Position numbers and translations under genes: made by a program
In this document: in pieces, positions 9,601 through 21,645 of the stretch
How positions within the stretch are numbered: position 1 is the stretch's first letter
How the letters are laid out: the number at the start of each line of letters is the position of its first letter
Notes under the pieces: generated by a model
Databases searched by the model: none
Told to the model about the DNA's origin: nothing
What the model saw: only the letters and a program-made list of their open reading frames with translations
Assembly (NCBI GenBank): GCA_018350325.1
Contig: JAEVLN010000013.1
Span: 186,001 to 250,000, forward strand
Direction: 5' to 3'
DNA from: Globodera rostochiensis
Taxonomy: Eukaryota > Nematoda > Chromadorea > Rhabditida > Heteroderidae
DNA length: 64,000 bases

Positions 9601-12600
9601 TAGGCTTTATAAGGTTATCACAGCAAAAAATTTTATAAATTGAGTAACTTATGGTCTAGGTATCTCATAGAAAAATTTATAGCCAAAACTTATGTACGGG
9701 TTAAAAAATCCTGAAGTGCTGGTTTTGTAAACTTTGAGAAGCCATAACTTTCTTCAAATTGGTTTCCTCGGGAAATTGCTTGCATATTCGTGCTCAACTC
9801 GATGAGCTTAATCGAATGGTATATGAACTGCTCGATTTCGTTACAAAAAAGTAAAACACTCTATAAGGTTTTATCCGAAAAGTTGAAGCATTATGCGAGA
9901 AAAATCATGCTAGACAATGGGGCGCTATGAGAAAAAAGATAGTCGGTTTTCAGGAGTTGGAAAATAAAAAGATTGAGCATTATGTTAGAAAAATTATGCT
10001 AGACAATGGGGCGCTATGACAAAAAAGATAGTCGGGTTTCAGAAGCTGGAAAAAAAGTTAGTTGTTTTTAAGGAGTTTAAGAAAAAAATGTTAGAACGTT
10101 CTAGGCTTTATAAGGTTATCACAGCAAAAAATTTTATAAATTGAGTAACTTATGGTCTAGGTATCTCATAGAAAAATTTATAGCCAAAACTTATGTACGG
10201 GTTAAAAAATCCTGAAGTGCTGGTTTTGTAAACTTTGAGAAGCCATAACTTTCTTCAAATTGGTTTCCTCGGGAAATTGCTTGCATATTCGTGCTCAGCT
10301 CGATGAGCTTAATCGAATGGTATATGAACTGCTCGATTTCGTTCAAAGAACAAAAAAGTAAAACACTCTATAAAGTTTTATCCGAAAAGTTGAAGCATTA
10401 TGCGAGAAAAATCATGCTAGACAATGGGGCGCTATGAGAAAAAAGATAGTCGGTTTTCAGGAGTTGGAAAATAAAAAGATTGAGCATTATGTTAGAAAAA
10501 TTATGCTAGACAATGGGGCGCTATGACAAAAAAGATAGTCGGGTTTCAGAAGCTGGAAAAAAAGTTAGTTGTTTTTAAGGAGTTTAAGAAAAAAATGTTA
10601 GAACGTTCTAGGCTTTATAAGGTTATCACAGCAAAAAATTTTATAAATTGAGTAACTTATGGTCTAGGTATCTCATAGAAAAATTTATAGCCAAAACTTA
10701 TGTACGGGTTAAAAAATCCTGAAGTGCTGGTTTTGTAAACTTTGAGAAGCCATAACTTTCTTCAAATTGGTTTCCTCGGGAAATTGCTTGCATATTCGTG
10801 CTCAACTCGATGAGCTTAATCGAATGGTATATGAACTGCTCGATTTCGTTACAAAAAAGTAAAACACTCTATAAGGTTTTATCCGAAAAGTTGAAGCATT
10901 ATGCGAGAAAAATCATGCTAGACAATGGGGCGCTATGAGAAAAAAGATAGTCGGTTTTCAGGAGTTGGAAAATAAAAAGATTGAGCATTATGTTAGAAAA
11001 ATTATGCTAGACAATGGGGCGCTATGACAAAAAAGATAGTCGGGTTTCAGAAGCTGGAAAAAAAGTTAGTTGTTTTTAAGGAGTTTAAGAAAAAAATGTT
11101 AGAACGTTCTAGGCTTTATAAGGTTATCACAGCAAAAAATTTTATAAATTGAGTAACTTATGGTCTAGGTATCTCATAGAAAAATTTATAGCCAAAACTT
11201 ATGTACGGGTTAAAAAATCCTGAAGTGCTGGTTTTGTAAACTTTGAGAAGCCATAACTTTCTTCAAATTGGTTTCCTCGGGAAATTGCTTGCATATTCGT
11301 GCTCAACTCGATGAGCTTAATCGAATGGTATATGAACTGCTCGATTTCGTTACAAAAAAGTAAAACACTCTATAAGGTTTTATCCGAAAAGTTGAAGCAT
11401 TATGCGAGAAAAATCATGCTAGACAATGGGGCGCTATGAGAAAAAAGATAGTCGGTTTTCAGGAGTTGGAAAATAAAAAGATTGAGCATTATGTTAGAAA
11501 AATTATGCTAGACAATGGGGCGCTATGACAAAAAAGATAGTCGGGTTTCAGAAGCTGGAAAAAAAGTTAGTTGTTTTTAAGGAGTTTAAGAAAAAAATGT
11601 TAGAACGTTCTAGGCTTTATAAGGTTATCACAGCAAAAAATTTTATAAATTGAGTAACTTATGGTCTAGGTATCTCATAGAAAAATTTATAGCCAAAACT
11701 TATGTACGGGTTAAAAAATCCTGAAGTGCTGGTTTTGTAAACTTTGAGAAGCCATAACTTTCTTCAAATTGGTTTCCTCGGGAAATTGCTTGCATATTCG
11801 TGCTCAGCTCGATGAGCTTAATCGAATGGTATATGAACTGCTCGATTTCGTTCAAAGAACAAAAAAGTAAAACACTCTATAAAGTTTTATCCGAAAAGTT
11901 GAAGCATTATGCGAGAAAAATCATGCTAGACAATGGGGCGCTATGAGAAAAAAGATAGTCGGTTTTCAGGAGTTGGAAAATAAAAAGATTGAGCATTATG
12001 TTAGAAAAATTATGCTAGACAATGGGGCGCTATGACAAAAAAGATAGTCGGGTTTCAGAAGCTGGAAAAAAAGTTAGTTGTTTTTAAGGAGTTTAAGAAA
12101 AAAATGTTAGAACGTTCTAGGCTTTATAAGGTTATCACAGCAAAAAATTTTATAAATTGAGTAACTTATGGTCTAGGTATCTCATAGAAAAATTTATAGC
12201 CAAAACTTATGTACGGGTTAAAAAATCCTGAAGTGCTGGTTTTGTAAAATTGAGAAGCCATAACTTTCTTCAAATTGGTTTCCTCGGGAAATTGCTTGCA
12301 TATTCGTGCTCAACTCGATGAGCTTAATCGAATGGTATATGAACTGCTCGATTTCGTTACAAAAAAGTAAAACACTCTATAAGGTTTTATCCGAAAAGTT
12401 GAAGCATTATGCGAGAAAAATCATGCTAGACAATGGGGCGCTATGAGAAAAAAGATAGTCGGTTTTCAGGAGTTGGAAAATAAAAAGATTGAGCATTATG
12501 TTAGAAAAATTATGCTAGGGGCGCTATGAGAAAAAAGATAGTCGGGTTTCAGAAGCTGGAAAAAACGTTAGTTGTTTTTAAGGAGTTTAAGAAAAAAATG

Positions 12601-12624
12601 TTAGAACGTTCTAGGCTTTATAAG
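3602..12624. repeat. Tandem satellite, 18 units of 494-507 bp
   Basis: The phrase gaacgttctagg recurs at 3602, 4096, 4596, 5090, 5591, 6092, 6594, 7095, 7589, 8090, 8591, 9092, 9593, 10094, 10601, 11102, 11603, 12110 and 12604. The modal unit is 501 bp. Each unit holds an internal diverged duplication: agacaatggggcgctatgag followed about 90 bases later by agacaatggggcgctatgac. Variants are 494-bp units lacking seven bases (units 1, 3, 8) and 507-bp units with an inserted caaaga (units 14, 17). Unit 18 is a 494-bp unit with separate small deletions. Units are nearly identical otherwise, so amplification is recent or homogenised. Short frames in each unit (MTKKIVGFQKLEKK and similar) are fused in unit 6 by one extra G, giving 72 codons. 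I regard these as non-functional. Confidence 0.97.
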
Positions 12625-13780
12625 ATTTCCTATTAATGATTTATTCATGAAAAATTGCTATTAGGCAGATTGAAGCCATGTACCACGAAATGCCAACAAG
12701 GTATAACTAAAAATAAATGTTTTACTAAATAAAAAAGTTTATAAAAATATTTAATTGATAATGTAATGAAAAGACCTAATTTAAAGATTATGAGTTTATT
12801 CATAAATTAATTAAAATTTTTGAACTAATTGCCAATAAAAAATTTTTTTTTAAACAGACAATACAATAGCATAAATAATTATCACTCGACTCATCAGTTA
12901 CAAATTACAAAAAGTTATAATAGTAAAAAAATTTAATAAAATAGCAAACTAAAATAAAGGTTGTTATCCAAAGTTTATTTATTTTTTAAATTATGTTGCT
13001 TCCGGAAAATGGTAGATTGGCATTCCACAGTCAATGGACAGTAAGCAGAAATTGGATCGTGCCAATTTCGCAGCGCAACTGGTTGCTTGTGACGTGTATA
13101 AGAATCACAAGTAATGCTTCATCAGTCCTGATATCTTGGAAAGCAACAAGATTCCCTGGCTAGAAAGATGAAAATATCATTTCTCCAAAAAAATTAATAT
13201 AAATAAAAAATTAAAAATAGCCAAATCCGTTAAAAATCAACCCATAAGAATATACGCAAAAAATAAAGACCGTGGAAAAGAACATTTAGATTAATCGAAC
13301 CATTTAAATCAAAATAAAAAGTTCTAAATACCGTTCAAATAAATAATAAAAACTTTCAAGTAAAACGCAAGCGAAAGAAAAACATAAACGCACAAATGGC
13401 AATCTCATAATTTTATTCTTTCTGTATTTTCACTGCCCCGAGAGGTTATTTCCTGTCTATAATCCCAATCCTAAATAAATGAAAAGTACCGGACTAAAAA
13501 TCAATAATAAAATTTCAAAAAATAAAAAAATATAAACATGAATGGTCTGCGAGCCCTAAAATAAATCAAAACCAAATTAATAATTAGGTAAATAGAAACA
13601 TCGGGGTCTCAGTTTTTCAACGTTTATCAAGCAAGCCTTAGCATTTTGAAAATCATTAATAACCAAAAAACTTGCAATATGTAAACAAATTCCATGGCTC
13701 AATATTTTTTCGTCGATATATTCAACCAATTGTTTTAAGAATAGTCAAATAAAACATCAAATGCCTGGAATAAAATTGAT
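12625..13780. other. AT-rich flank of the satellite
   Basis: The satellite stops abruptly at 12624 and the sequence becomes about 75-80% A+T, with A exceeding T on the plus strand. The only GC-richer island is 12993-13163, listed separately. Nothing else is recognisable. Confidence 0.6.
13031..13159 (-). CDS. Candidate exon, unknown protein
   Basis: A GC-richer island in AT-rich DNA. On the minus strand a good 3' splice signal (tttcatctttctag) directly precedes an open frame of 42 codons containing PGNLVAFQDIRTDEALLVIL and later TSNQLRCEIGTIQFLL, ending at TGA. The peptide has an ordinary globular composition but I do not recognise it. The plus strand of the same island is also open for 56 codons from an ATG at 12993, so the strand is not certain. 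Either could be a chance frame. Confidence 0.25.
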   Translation of the reverse strand, partial: PGNLVAFQDIRTDEALLVILIHVTSNQLRCEIGTIQFLLTVH

Positions 13781-15529
13781 CGACTATTAAATTCTATTGC
13801 AGCACGCAATTAAAGTAATAATTTTTGATCTTTTATATACTTTTATTAATTAAAAATATAAATTTTTATTTAAATATAGTTATTTTTAACATGTAATTAA
13901 ATGTTTAATTCGTTTCCTTCTGGCGCCATTTTATTTGTTTCCTTTGGCTACTCTTTGTTAATTTAGTCGAGAAATCAGAATTAATTGTTTTGACCTGGCG
14001 AATTTTTGACCTTGAAGTGATTATTTAATTTAAATTTTTAATTTAATTAATGATTATTTTATTATTTATTGGCTTTCAAAATCTAAATTAATTTGTCCTT
14101 GATAATCTTTATTGTATGTTTAAGTCATATTTTTGTTACTCTTTCATACCTTTTAGTTTTTATAATTTAATTTTTACACCTTATCATATTGAGATTATTC
14201 TATCTATGGGATTTTAATTTAACAAATTGTTAGAGAATTCATTGAAAAAAATGATAATTAAAGTAAATAATTTTAGGAGAAGTTAGAAAAATTTAAACAA
14301 ATATGATCATTGATTAAAAAATGATTTAAAAACGAAATATAAAAATTAATATTGCTAGTAATTTAACAATAAGTATTGGCATAATTCTTATTATTGCTCC
14401 AAATGAGGTTTAGTTATATGTAAATTAATATTTAAAAATACAACTAACTCATAAATATATATAGATCCATTATTAAAGTTATTTCTTCAGATTGTCGCTT
14501 GTTTATATGCAAGTGCTCAAGTTTTTTATATTTTAGACAATTTTTCTTAGGGGCATTCAGCTTGAGTAATTAATAATCTAAATATATATATAAATATACT
14601 CTTTTTAAAACACTGCTTGTTTAATTTAAATCGTTTTTTGTTTTATTAAACATTTTTTGAAATATTTTACATTTTAAAGAATTTTTAAATTTGTAAAATT
14701 TTTTGGTCGCACTATACTTATTACAACTTTCTTTATTTCTGTTACAACAATTTGCTAGATGCGCGAATGAGTATATTAAATAATTCGTTAACAAAAAAAT
14801 AAATATTTTATTTTACGTTATGGTTTATTATTAGTTTAGAATTAAAGTTCTTTATTTGTAGAATTATCAGAAAGTCTCAAAAGGAAGGGTGATTTCTTTT
14901 ACAAAATCATGGTGAGGCGATCGAATTTTTATTTATATTTACTAACTTTGATAGAAGTTTTTGACAATATTCGTTATAAGTATTTTAAGTTTAATGTGAT
15001 GTTTGCTTGCATTTATTTAGACATCATAACCCAGATTGCCATTTTCATGGCGTAATTTCTTAATTGTGTGCTTCAAAGAATTAGTTGTATTTTAATTTAT
15101 AAACTAATGTATAGAAGTTTTTGTTGCATGCAAACCTAAGATTATTTTATCATGTTTGCGTGCGCTTTCCGATATTTTTAAAGATTTTGCTTTGCTTCAC
15201 CCTCTAGTATTACTAATATTTTTTCGTTTTTCTGTTATTTGTCCTTTGATGTTTTTTAATACTATAATAGGCGAACTCAACATTTTCTTCTTTTAGTACG
15301 CATTTTACGTTGCCATTCTATTACTTGTAAGGGTGCGGTTTAGCTTTACCTTCAAGCGTCTAAATAAAACCATTTAATTAAAATTTTTTTTAGTTAATTA
15401 AAAACAAAACTTTATAGCATGACAGCATTTAACTTATTTATTAATTCTATGCAAAGTAGCCAGAAATACTTGCTCATTAATAAAGTTTTAGATATAAAAA
15501 TATTTGTCTGCTTTTATACAAACAATATG

Positions 15530-15652
15530 TCAACAACAAAAATATTTACATACATACAAGACTCGATCACATGCATAGGCGACAGCCCTTCTGTACTGAG
15601 TCATTTCCGCTTCGGCATTTATGTATAGCTTCCAAAACTTGAGTTTATCCAT
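15530..15652 (-). CDS. Candidate first exon, unknown protein
   Basis: The minus-strand frame begins with an ATG at 15652 and stays open for 40 codons. It contains MDKLKFWKLYINAEAEMTQY and then RRAVAYACDRVLY, followed immediately by gtatgt, a strong 5' splice signal. The exon would thus be about 33 codons. The composition looks globular. No family is recognised. The plus strand is also open here (ending GDSPSVLSHFRFGIYV), so confidence is low. Confidence 0.25.
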   Translation of the reverse strand: MDKLKFWKLYINAEAEMTQYRRAVAYACDRVLYVCKYFCC

Positions 15653-16804
15653 TCTTCCATTGCTTTAAAAACACATTGAATGGAACTATAAATTCTTTTT
15701 GCTACTCTATGTTTTTAAAATGTATTCATTTAGTTTGGTTTAGTAATTTGAGTTTTTGTTTTGCATAAATTATTAAATTGTAACCTTTTTGTTGTTGTAA
15801 GTTTGCATTAAAATTTTTTGTTCCTTAATATTGTAATATTTATTATAGCTTATTTGCCATCCATCTCAAAATTTCGCAAATATTCACTGTCAGGCGTCGT
15901 TTACTGATTAAAAGTATTTTTGTATTATAATTTCTAATAATTTTTTAGAATTTCACTAATAAAAATTCTAGCAATATCGTTTAAAATTTCCTTTACTTCC
16001 ACACGCTAAGGAATATGAAGATACCTTTCGTGTTTAATACAGGCTCTCACAAATTAGTTATTTGTGTGACTACAATGAAAAGTTGGTTTAATTAAATATT
16101 ACAATATTTTATCAACTAATTTTCATATTTCGTTATTTCTTATCCACATACATGGCTTATCACTTATAGCTGCATTAAAACTTCATTACAATTTGGCCAT
16201 AATTTATTTATGGAATTTGCATCTGTATTTAATTTTAACTTAATTTACTGATCAATATATAGATCATTTTTTTAAGTTTTCTCCATAACATATCCTTTTT
16301 CAGTGATGTTATTTAGTTTTTTATATTATAAATTTTATCAATGTGGGTAAGTTGTAAATCGTAGGTCCTTTCCGTACCGTGAATTCGTCCTTGTACACAT
16401 ACATCCCTGAAGCTGCGTTAAAAATAATTTTTAAAATTAATAGAATAATAAGAACACTAGCCATTATGCTCCATTCTTTTGATTTTATTATATAAATTAT
16501 GTTCAATTGTATTATTAATACTAAACTATCAATTGCTTTGATCAAAAATATGTTTTTCCTACATCAAAACTGGCATATTTTACTTATTGTTAATAATCGA
16601 CAAAAAAGGAACATTTATAATGTTTATGTTCAATTTTCTAATAATTTATAGTTGTACGAGAGAATTGTATTTTTAACTAGTCTATAAATAATTATTTGTT
16701 CGTAGCCTTTTAATAATTTATAGTTTTATTTAATGAAATTTTCATTTCACTTTAAATTTATTTTAATTCTTTCAGTTTAATTATTTATTATTTTCCACTT
16801 TGAA

Positions 16805-17020
16805 CTAAAGTGTTGAAGTCTTCTTATTGTTTTTTAATAGGGAACAAAAATCGTTAAAAAGTCCTTCATTCTGGGTTCCTTTATAATTTTTTTGAATTAC
16901 AAAATTAAAAATTACACATTTGATTATATTTGATTTGAGTAAAACAGTTCCGGGCACATGCATGAAGTCGTAAATTTCCAAATTCCATGAACGTACCATA
17001 TCGTTCTTAATGCGATGCAA
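16805..17020 (-). CDS. Candidate exon or chance frame, unknown
   Basis: The minus strand is open for 71 codons over a modest GC rise at 16930-17020, where it reads HRIKNDMVRSWNLEIYDFMH. The downstream half is AT-rich and lower in complexity. The frame is longer than most chance frames in this composition, but no ATG, splice site or family supports it. Confidence 0.15.
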   Translation of the reverse strand: MHRIKNDMVRSWNLEIYDFMHVPGTVLLKSNIIKCVIFNFVIQKNYKGTQNEGLFNDFCSLLKNNKKTSTL

Positions 17021-17918
17021 AAATTTATTTTTATTTATTAATCGAATAGCTGGTTTTGTTGTTTTTAATTTTAATATATAAGTTCAATGATTTTGTTCTA
17101 AGGCCTTTCATTTGAATTTACAATACAATTGCAACAGAATAAGCGTATATGACATTTTACATATTATCCTATTTGTTTCAAAGTCTGTGAATCATATTTT
17201 TTAAATTATTAGTGCTCAAATAATAGATTATTATTCTAGTTTTATCCATTTATTTAATTCAGTTGAATATAAATTGTTGATCAGAAAAAAGATCTAAAAC
17301 GATGGCAACAAGATCGCGTAGTTGATCTTTGTGAGGCTCTTAGATTTTAATTAGCTTTATTTGATTATCTTTTTACTCAATTTTTGATTTTCCTACATTC
17401 TAAGGATATATAATTGTTTTTTAAATTTTGTTTATTCAATTTAGTAAAAAAGATTATGCTTCTCAGCTCAAGACAACAAAGTAAGCAAAAAATTGTTTAG
17501 TTTAATTTATTGGAATTTTTATGTCTTTTTTGTTAGTTTTTTTTACCGATTAAATTTTGTTGATAATTAATGTTTGATTTTGTATCACATTTATTTCGTG
17601 CCACTATCCTTTGGTAATAATTATTTTAAAATTTAATTGGAATGTTCGAGTATTCTTTCTCTTGACTGGAATTCTTTTTCATAATTTATTATTTTTTAAA
17701 GGTTTGAACTCTTTATAAAAGTGGCAGCCCGCTGGTGTGTGGCATTATTAATTTTTTGCAATCGGTAATATTGATTATGGCTTTCTCTAATCAATTTGAA
17801 ATTATTAAAAAGCCATTTTGGTAGTTTTGTTTTTTCTCCCAAATAGGCTTGGTTGGCACGACATTTTTATTTTGACTTTTATCTTAATATTCGTAATGAT
17901 GTTGTAAAAAATTTTAGA

Positions 17919-18020
17919 ACCAGTGAGTGGACGGTTCATCTACGAAAGGGGGACGGGTGGGTTCTTCCCAGTGAGTGGACGGTTCATCTACGAACCAGTG
18001 AAGTAAGTGGACGGTTTCAT
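17919..18020. repeat. Short tandem repeat, about 25-bp motif, three copies
   Basis: cagtgagtggacggttcatc, followed by tacgaa, occurs at 17921-17946 and 17969-17994. A shortened version (ccagtgaagtaagtggacgg) follows at 17995-18014. The first two copies are separated by a G-rich spacer. On the plus strand it reads as repeated SEWTVHLR, which is a consequence of the repeat and not evidence of a gene. Confidence 0.8.
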
Positions 18021-18500
18021 TTAAAAAATATATTGATTAATTATATTTTATTTAAATAACAATTGTTTTTTATTTATGATTTGCGGTGACGCAGCTCTTA
18101 CATAATAAAATAATGATGCACATTTTTTTGTGTTGTTGTATTTTAATTAGTTTTCTTTTTGTATTTTCCCCTTTAACTTCCTTTTTGTATACGCTTTTCT
18201 ATTTATCCATAGTTTACAGGCCATACGACGTCTTAAACCGTATTTTTTTAATCTAATATTTTTAGTTTTAACTAATATGATTTATTTCATTGTTATATAA
18301 AAAAAGACGTGATAATCCCAAATAATAATTTATTTGTTTAATGATAACGCCCGTTAGCTTTTGATAAAATATTTTGTAAACAACGGAAAAATGATTGTCG
18401 CAACGCAAATTATTACAAAAGACAAAAAAAATAGCTGCTTCTCTAATTATGTAAGATTTTTACGCCATTAAATCATCGCTACCGAATTGTTTTGTATTTT

Positions 18501-20284
18501 TTAATTATCTTTGATCTTAGTTTTTGTTTTAACAGTAAAATTCAGCAAGAAAAGAGGGCCGTTTGAAAGATTTATAAAATCCTGATGGCACAAAATTTCA
18601 AATAAAAAATTATAAAAAAACTATTGAAAATTCAAGTGCCTATGTAAGTGGCAATGTTTGGGCCGATCTGTGGCTCGCCCCGCCTCTAGAGGGCTTCAAG
18701 CCCCGCAAAAAAGGAGCACGATCGTTTAGTAATGCCATTAATTTAACCGGATCAAAATCCGTTCCTTCATAAAACCTGCGTGCGGAAAAAAATGAAAATT
18801 GCCGAGTGACGTAAAATTGACATGCGTTTTAAAAATAAAATTAAATGACCGAGAAGCCCGTTTTATTTTGTATTTACGACTAAAGAAGTGCATCGCGTTC
18901 ACGGAATCTTTTATTTTACTTTAAAAAATGCATCTTCTACGAATCTACGAAATTGCCAAACATGTTGAGGACGGGAAGTTTCAATGATCTCATAATCAAA
19001 GGTCGAGGTGCATTGATTCAAATTGAACAAAAAACTAAAAAACATTAAACCAAAAAAGTTAACATTAAACCAAAAACCGTTAATATTTGCATAAAAAAAT
19101 TAAACAGTAATGTAAAAAAATCTTAAGAAACATGCAATACTGAGGGCACAAACCCGTTTCCAACTCAAGACATAAGTTTGAAAGGTATAACATTTTATCT
19201 GTATTGTTATGATTTTAAACTACGCCGATAATAATTTCGAAAAAAAAATACAAAATAGGCACAAAAATCGTCCAATGCCTAAAATAGGTGTAAATTTACA
19301 TATAGATTTTGTCTTTAATAAAAAACATAATTTAAATTTTTGCGTTTCTTTTGTTAAATAAATGTGTTATCTCAATGATAATAAATTTAAAACTAAAAAT
19401 CTAATAAACCATAAAACATTCTATTTAACAAAAAAACAATAAAATAAACAGGATTATTTTACACAAAAAACAGGTGTTTTATATACCAAATTGTTTTTAA
19501 TATTAAGATAAAGAATGAAATTTAACTAAAAGCAATTTATAAGTGCAGCAATCAGCGACAAATACAAACTCAAAAGCATTGGAAATTCATTGTTATAAAT
19601 CATTTACTTTGAAAAAATGATAAAATTTCCGTTTGTTTATTGGTAAAATAATTTAAGCAATTAACGAAATATCGATTAATTTTCTAAACACAATATGATA
19701 TAAAATAATCTTCAATATAAACATTGACAAGCATAAATATTGCACAATTTAAAAGATTGGTGAATTATTAATGAAGTTCAACTAAATTGTAAAGGTATAA
19801 TTCATTAGACCTTAAAGAAAAGATTGATAAATGCAGATACAAAATTATCACGCACATTGAATTCTCAGAAAATATAAAAATGTCGCGCCAAAATTTTTGT
19901 TGCTTATCTTAATTGTATAAAAATATACATTTCTTAACAAAAAACATCGATATAAAAAAAAAGACAATTAGTAACAATTTAATCAAATTAAGTTCTCAAA
20001 AAATTTATCGCTCTACAGTTTAAATAAAGTTTAAACATTTTGAACAAAATCGCAAAATTAAAAGTAATATTTAATTATAAGTTAAGACAAAATGATTTAC
20101 ATTTGTGCCTTCATGCATATCACAATTACGAGCACTTGTTCCTGCATGGTTATAATTTTTAATTTGTTTAAATAAGTAAAAGTTAAAATAAAAATGAAAA
20201 AATTATATACAAATTTTAAATTACTAAATACACGTGAAAACACTTTTGTATAATTATTAACGAGGATTTCTAAGAATGTATTTT
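18501..20284. other. AT-rich stretch, A-rich on the plus strand
   Basis: The strand bias flips near 18.5 kb and A now exceeds T on the plus strand. Islands with more GC occur at 18545-18590, 18650-18775, 18884-19048, 19130-19165 and 20095-20150, and these read best on the plus strand. The island at 18655 (GTTTGGGCCGATCTGTGG) is the most GC-rich and is open for about 38 codons. No family is recognised. Confidence 0.5.
18884..19048 (+). CDS. Candidate exon, unknown protein
   Basis: The plus frame is open for 54 codons across a GC-richer island. It contains KKCIFYESTKLPNMLRTGSF and then NDLIIKGRGALIQIEQKTKK, ending at TAA. A second plus frame is open for a shorter distance. The composition is credible for a soluble protein but matches nothing I know. 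There is no clear splice acceptor. Confidence 0.2.
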   Translation, partial: RSASRSRNLLFYFKKCIFYESTKLPNMLRTGSFNDLIIKGRGALIQIEQKTKKH

Positions 20285-20410
20285 ATGCAGCAAATAGAAA
20301 GTAAAACGGGCGTAGGAATCATCAAAATCCACATCCTAAGCAGAGCGCCCAACGAAAGCCCAGTAATTTTTTATGGTACTTTAATTATTGATGTCAAAGC
20401 GCTACAATGA
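20285..20410 (+). CDS. Small open frame, unknown
   Basis: An ATG-started frame of 41 codons on a GC-richer island, containing SKTGVGIIKIHILSRAPNES and then PVIFYGTLIIDVKALQ, ending in TGA. It lies about 440 bases upstream of the F54H12.2-like relict on the same strand. It could be an upstream exon of that relict or be unrelated. No family is recognised. Confidence 0.25.
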   Translation: MQQIESKTGVGIIKIHILSRAPNESPVIFYGTLIIDVKALQ

Positions 20411-20582
20411 TTTTCAATTTAGCATATTATGTAAATTAATCATTAAAAATTTTAGACATTTTTCCATAGGCTTTGTGAAAAAAATAAACAAAAATGTCAC
20501 CCCTATAAAAATCAGTTTTTCTGCACATTTATAAAAAAATGAAACTGACAAATGAGACTTAAGAATTATCGAATCGAATTTC

Positions 20583-20768
20583 ATGTTAAATTGCTTAAAC
20601 CCCTTTAAGGGAAGCAGCCGACTGAGTTGGATCAGCTCACTCACACTGAACACGCACTACGAGTATTTTTGTTTATGGCATTGGCACATTAAGTTGGTGG
20701 CACACAATGCGGGAAAATTTTTGTCGTCCCAACAATTCCGGGGAGAATGTTTTTCAGCGGTGAATTAA
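20583..20768 (+). CDS. Small open frame before the F54H12.2-like relict
   Basis: An ATG-started frame of 61 codons with near-average GC, ending 80 bases before the acceptor-like tttttcag of the next entry. It contains SSRLSWISSLTLNTHYEYFC and HNAGKFLSSQQFRGE. The minus strand is also open here for 79 codons (20414-20653). I cannot match it to the N-terminal part of the neighbouring family. Its position and strand make an N-terminal remnant possible. Confidence 0.25.
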   Translation: MLNCLNPFKGSSRLSWISSLTLNTHYEYFCLWHWHIKLVAHNAGKFLSSQQFRGECFSAVN

Positions 20769-20848
20769 AATTGAATAAATTAAAAACGCCGCGAGGGTTT
20801 ACCGAAAAATTTAATAAAAAGGTAGTCCATTTTATTGCACTTTTTCAG

Positions 20849-21421
20849 GCCGAAGACAAGGCCGAGTCAGTCACTCACTCAGTGCGGTACGCAAAACTGA
20901 GGTGAAGTCCGTCTACCTGACTGCCGGTCGTACTGAGATGGAGTACCGCCGCAATCCCACGACGCGTCACCATCGCGTTGGTGCTCAATCGGAAGTTCAA
21001 CGGCGATTTGGCGCACTCGCCTTTCAACTTCCGCCCCTATTTCATCCGAGACATCAGCGTACATGCAGCTGGACAAATATATCCGACAGTGCCGTATCGC
21101 ATGAATTTTGAAGACGCTGCCTACATTCGACCGTTTGTCGACATGTACGAAGCGTTGGGCATGGCAAACTCGGAACGCTCCATGGACATCACGCTGGACC
21201 AATTCCAAGACGGATGGACCTTTTTTGTGGTTCCGCTCACGTCAACGTTGGACGACAGTTGCGGCTTCGAACTGCTGCGCTCCAGAACAACCAGCGTCCG
21301 ACTGCAGTTCAACAGCGCAATACCAGCCAACGGTGTTGAGATGATTGTGCTTGGCGAATTTGATCAGCTGATCATGATTGATTACAATCGCCACATTGTG
21401 TCCGATTCAAAAATTGCATAA
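20849..21421 (+). pseudogene. Relict of an F54H12.2-like (virus/transposon-derived) protein
   Basis: The C-terminal half carries features I associate with proteins annotated as C. elegans F54H12.2-like: an SPFNFRPYFI segment (family NPFNFKHY), a mid-region with ITLDQFQDGWTFFVVPLT (family YALYAFDLT), a positively charged strand, and a terminal block LGEFDQLIMIDYNRHIV (family AEFENLIEIDKNRNV). From recall, this family lies beside transposon-type integrases in several genomes and is thought to be virus- or Polinton-related. Its role is unsettled. The copy is broken: residues EVKSVYLTAGRTEMEY are in one frame and the rest is in another, so a one-base shift lies near 20940-20955. The usual N-terminal region is missing or unrecognisable. 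The start is set at the acceptor-like tttttcag and the stop is TAA at 21419-21421. GC content is far above that of the flanks. The family is recognised from memory, not by a search. Confidence 0.7.
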
Positions 21422-21645
21422 ATACACATGTACATCAGGGATGGGCGCCGACGGCCTCAAAAAATTTCGGAAATCGGAATTCCGGGGTCTCAAAATTTTT
21501 CGGAAATCGGAAATCGGAATTCTGGGGTCTCAAAATTTTTCGGAACTCGGAAATCGGAATTCCCAAAAAAGTCGGAAATGGAAACTCGGAAGTCGGAAAT
21601 CGGAAAAATTTTTTTAACAAAATTAACCTATTTAAAAAAATTTCT

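Larger units (their letters stand above)
13781..18500. other. AT-rich stretch, T-rich on the plus strand
   Basis: About 4.7 kb with T clearly exceeding A on the plus strand. GC-richer islands occur at about 15290-15365, 15530-15652, 16321-16420, 16900-17020, 17290-17340 and 17700-17760. Most read best on the minus strand. At 16406 a minus-strand cttcag precedes a short frame containing MYVYKDEFTVRKGPTIYNL. No mobile element or RNA gene is recognisable apart from the small tandem repeat listed at 17919. Confidence 0.5.

Noticed and set aside
17853..18059. 68-codon frame containing SEWTVHLR repeats
   Set aside because: The repeats come from a tandem DNA repeat, and the rest is AT-rich filler.
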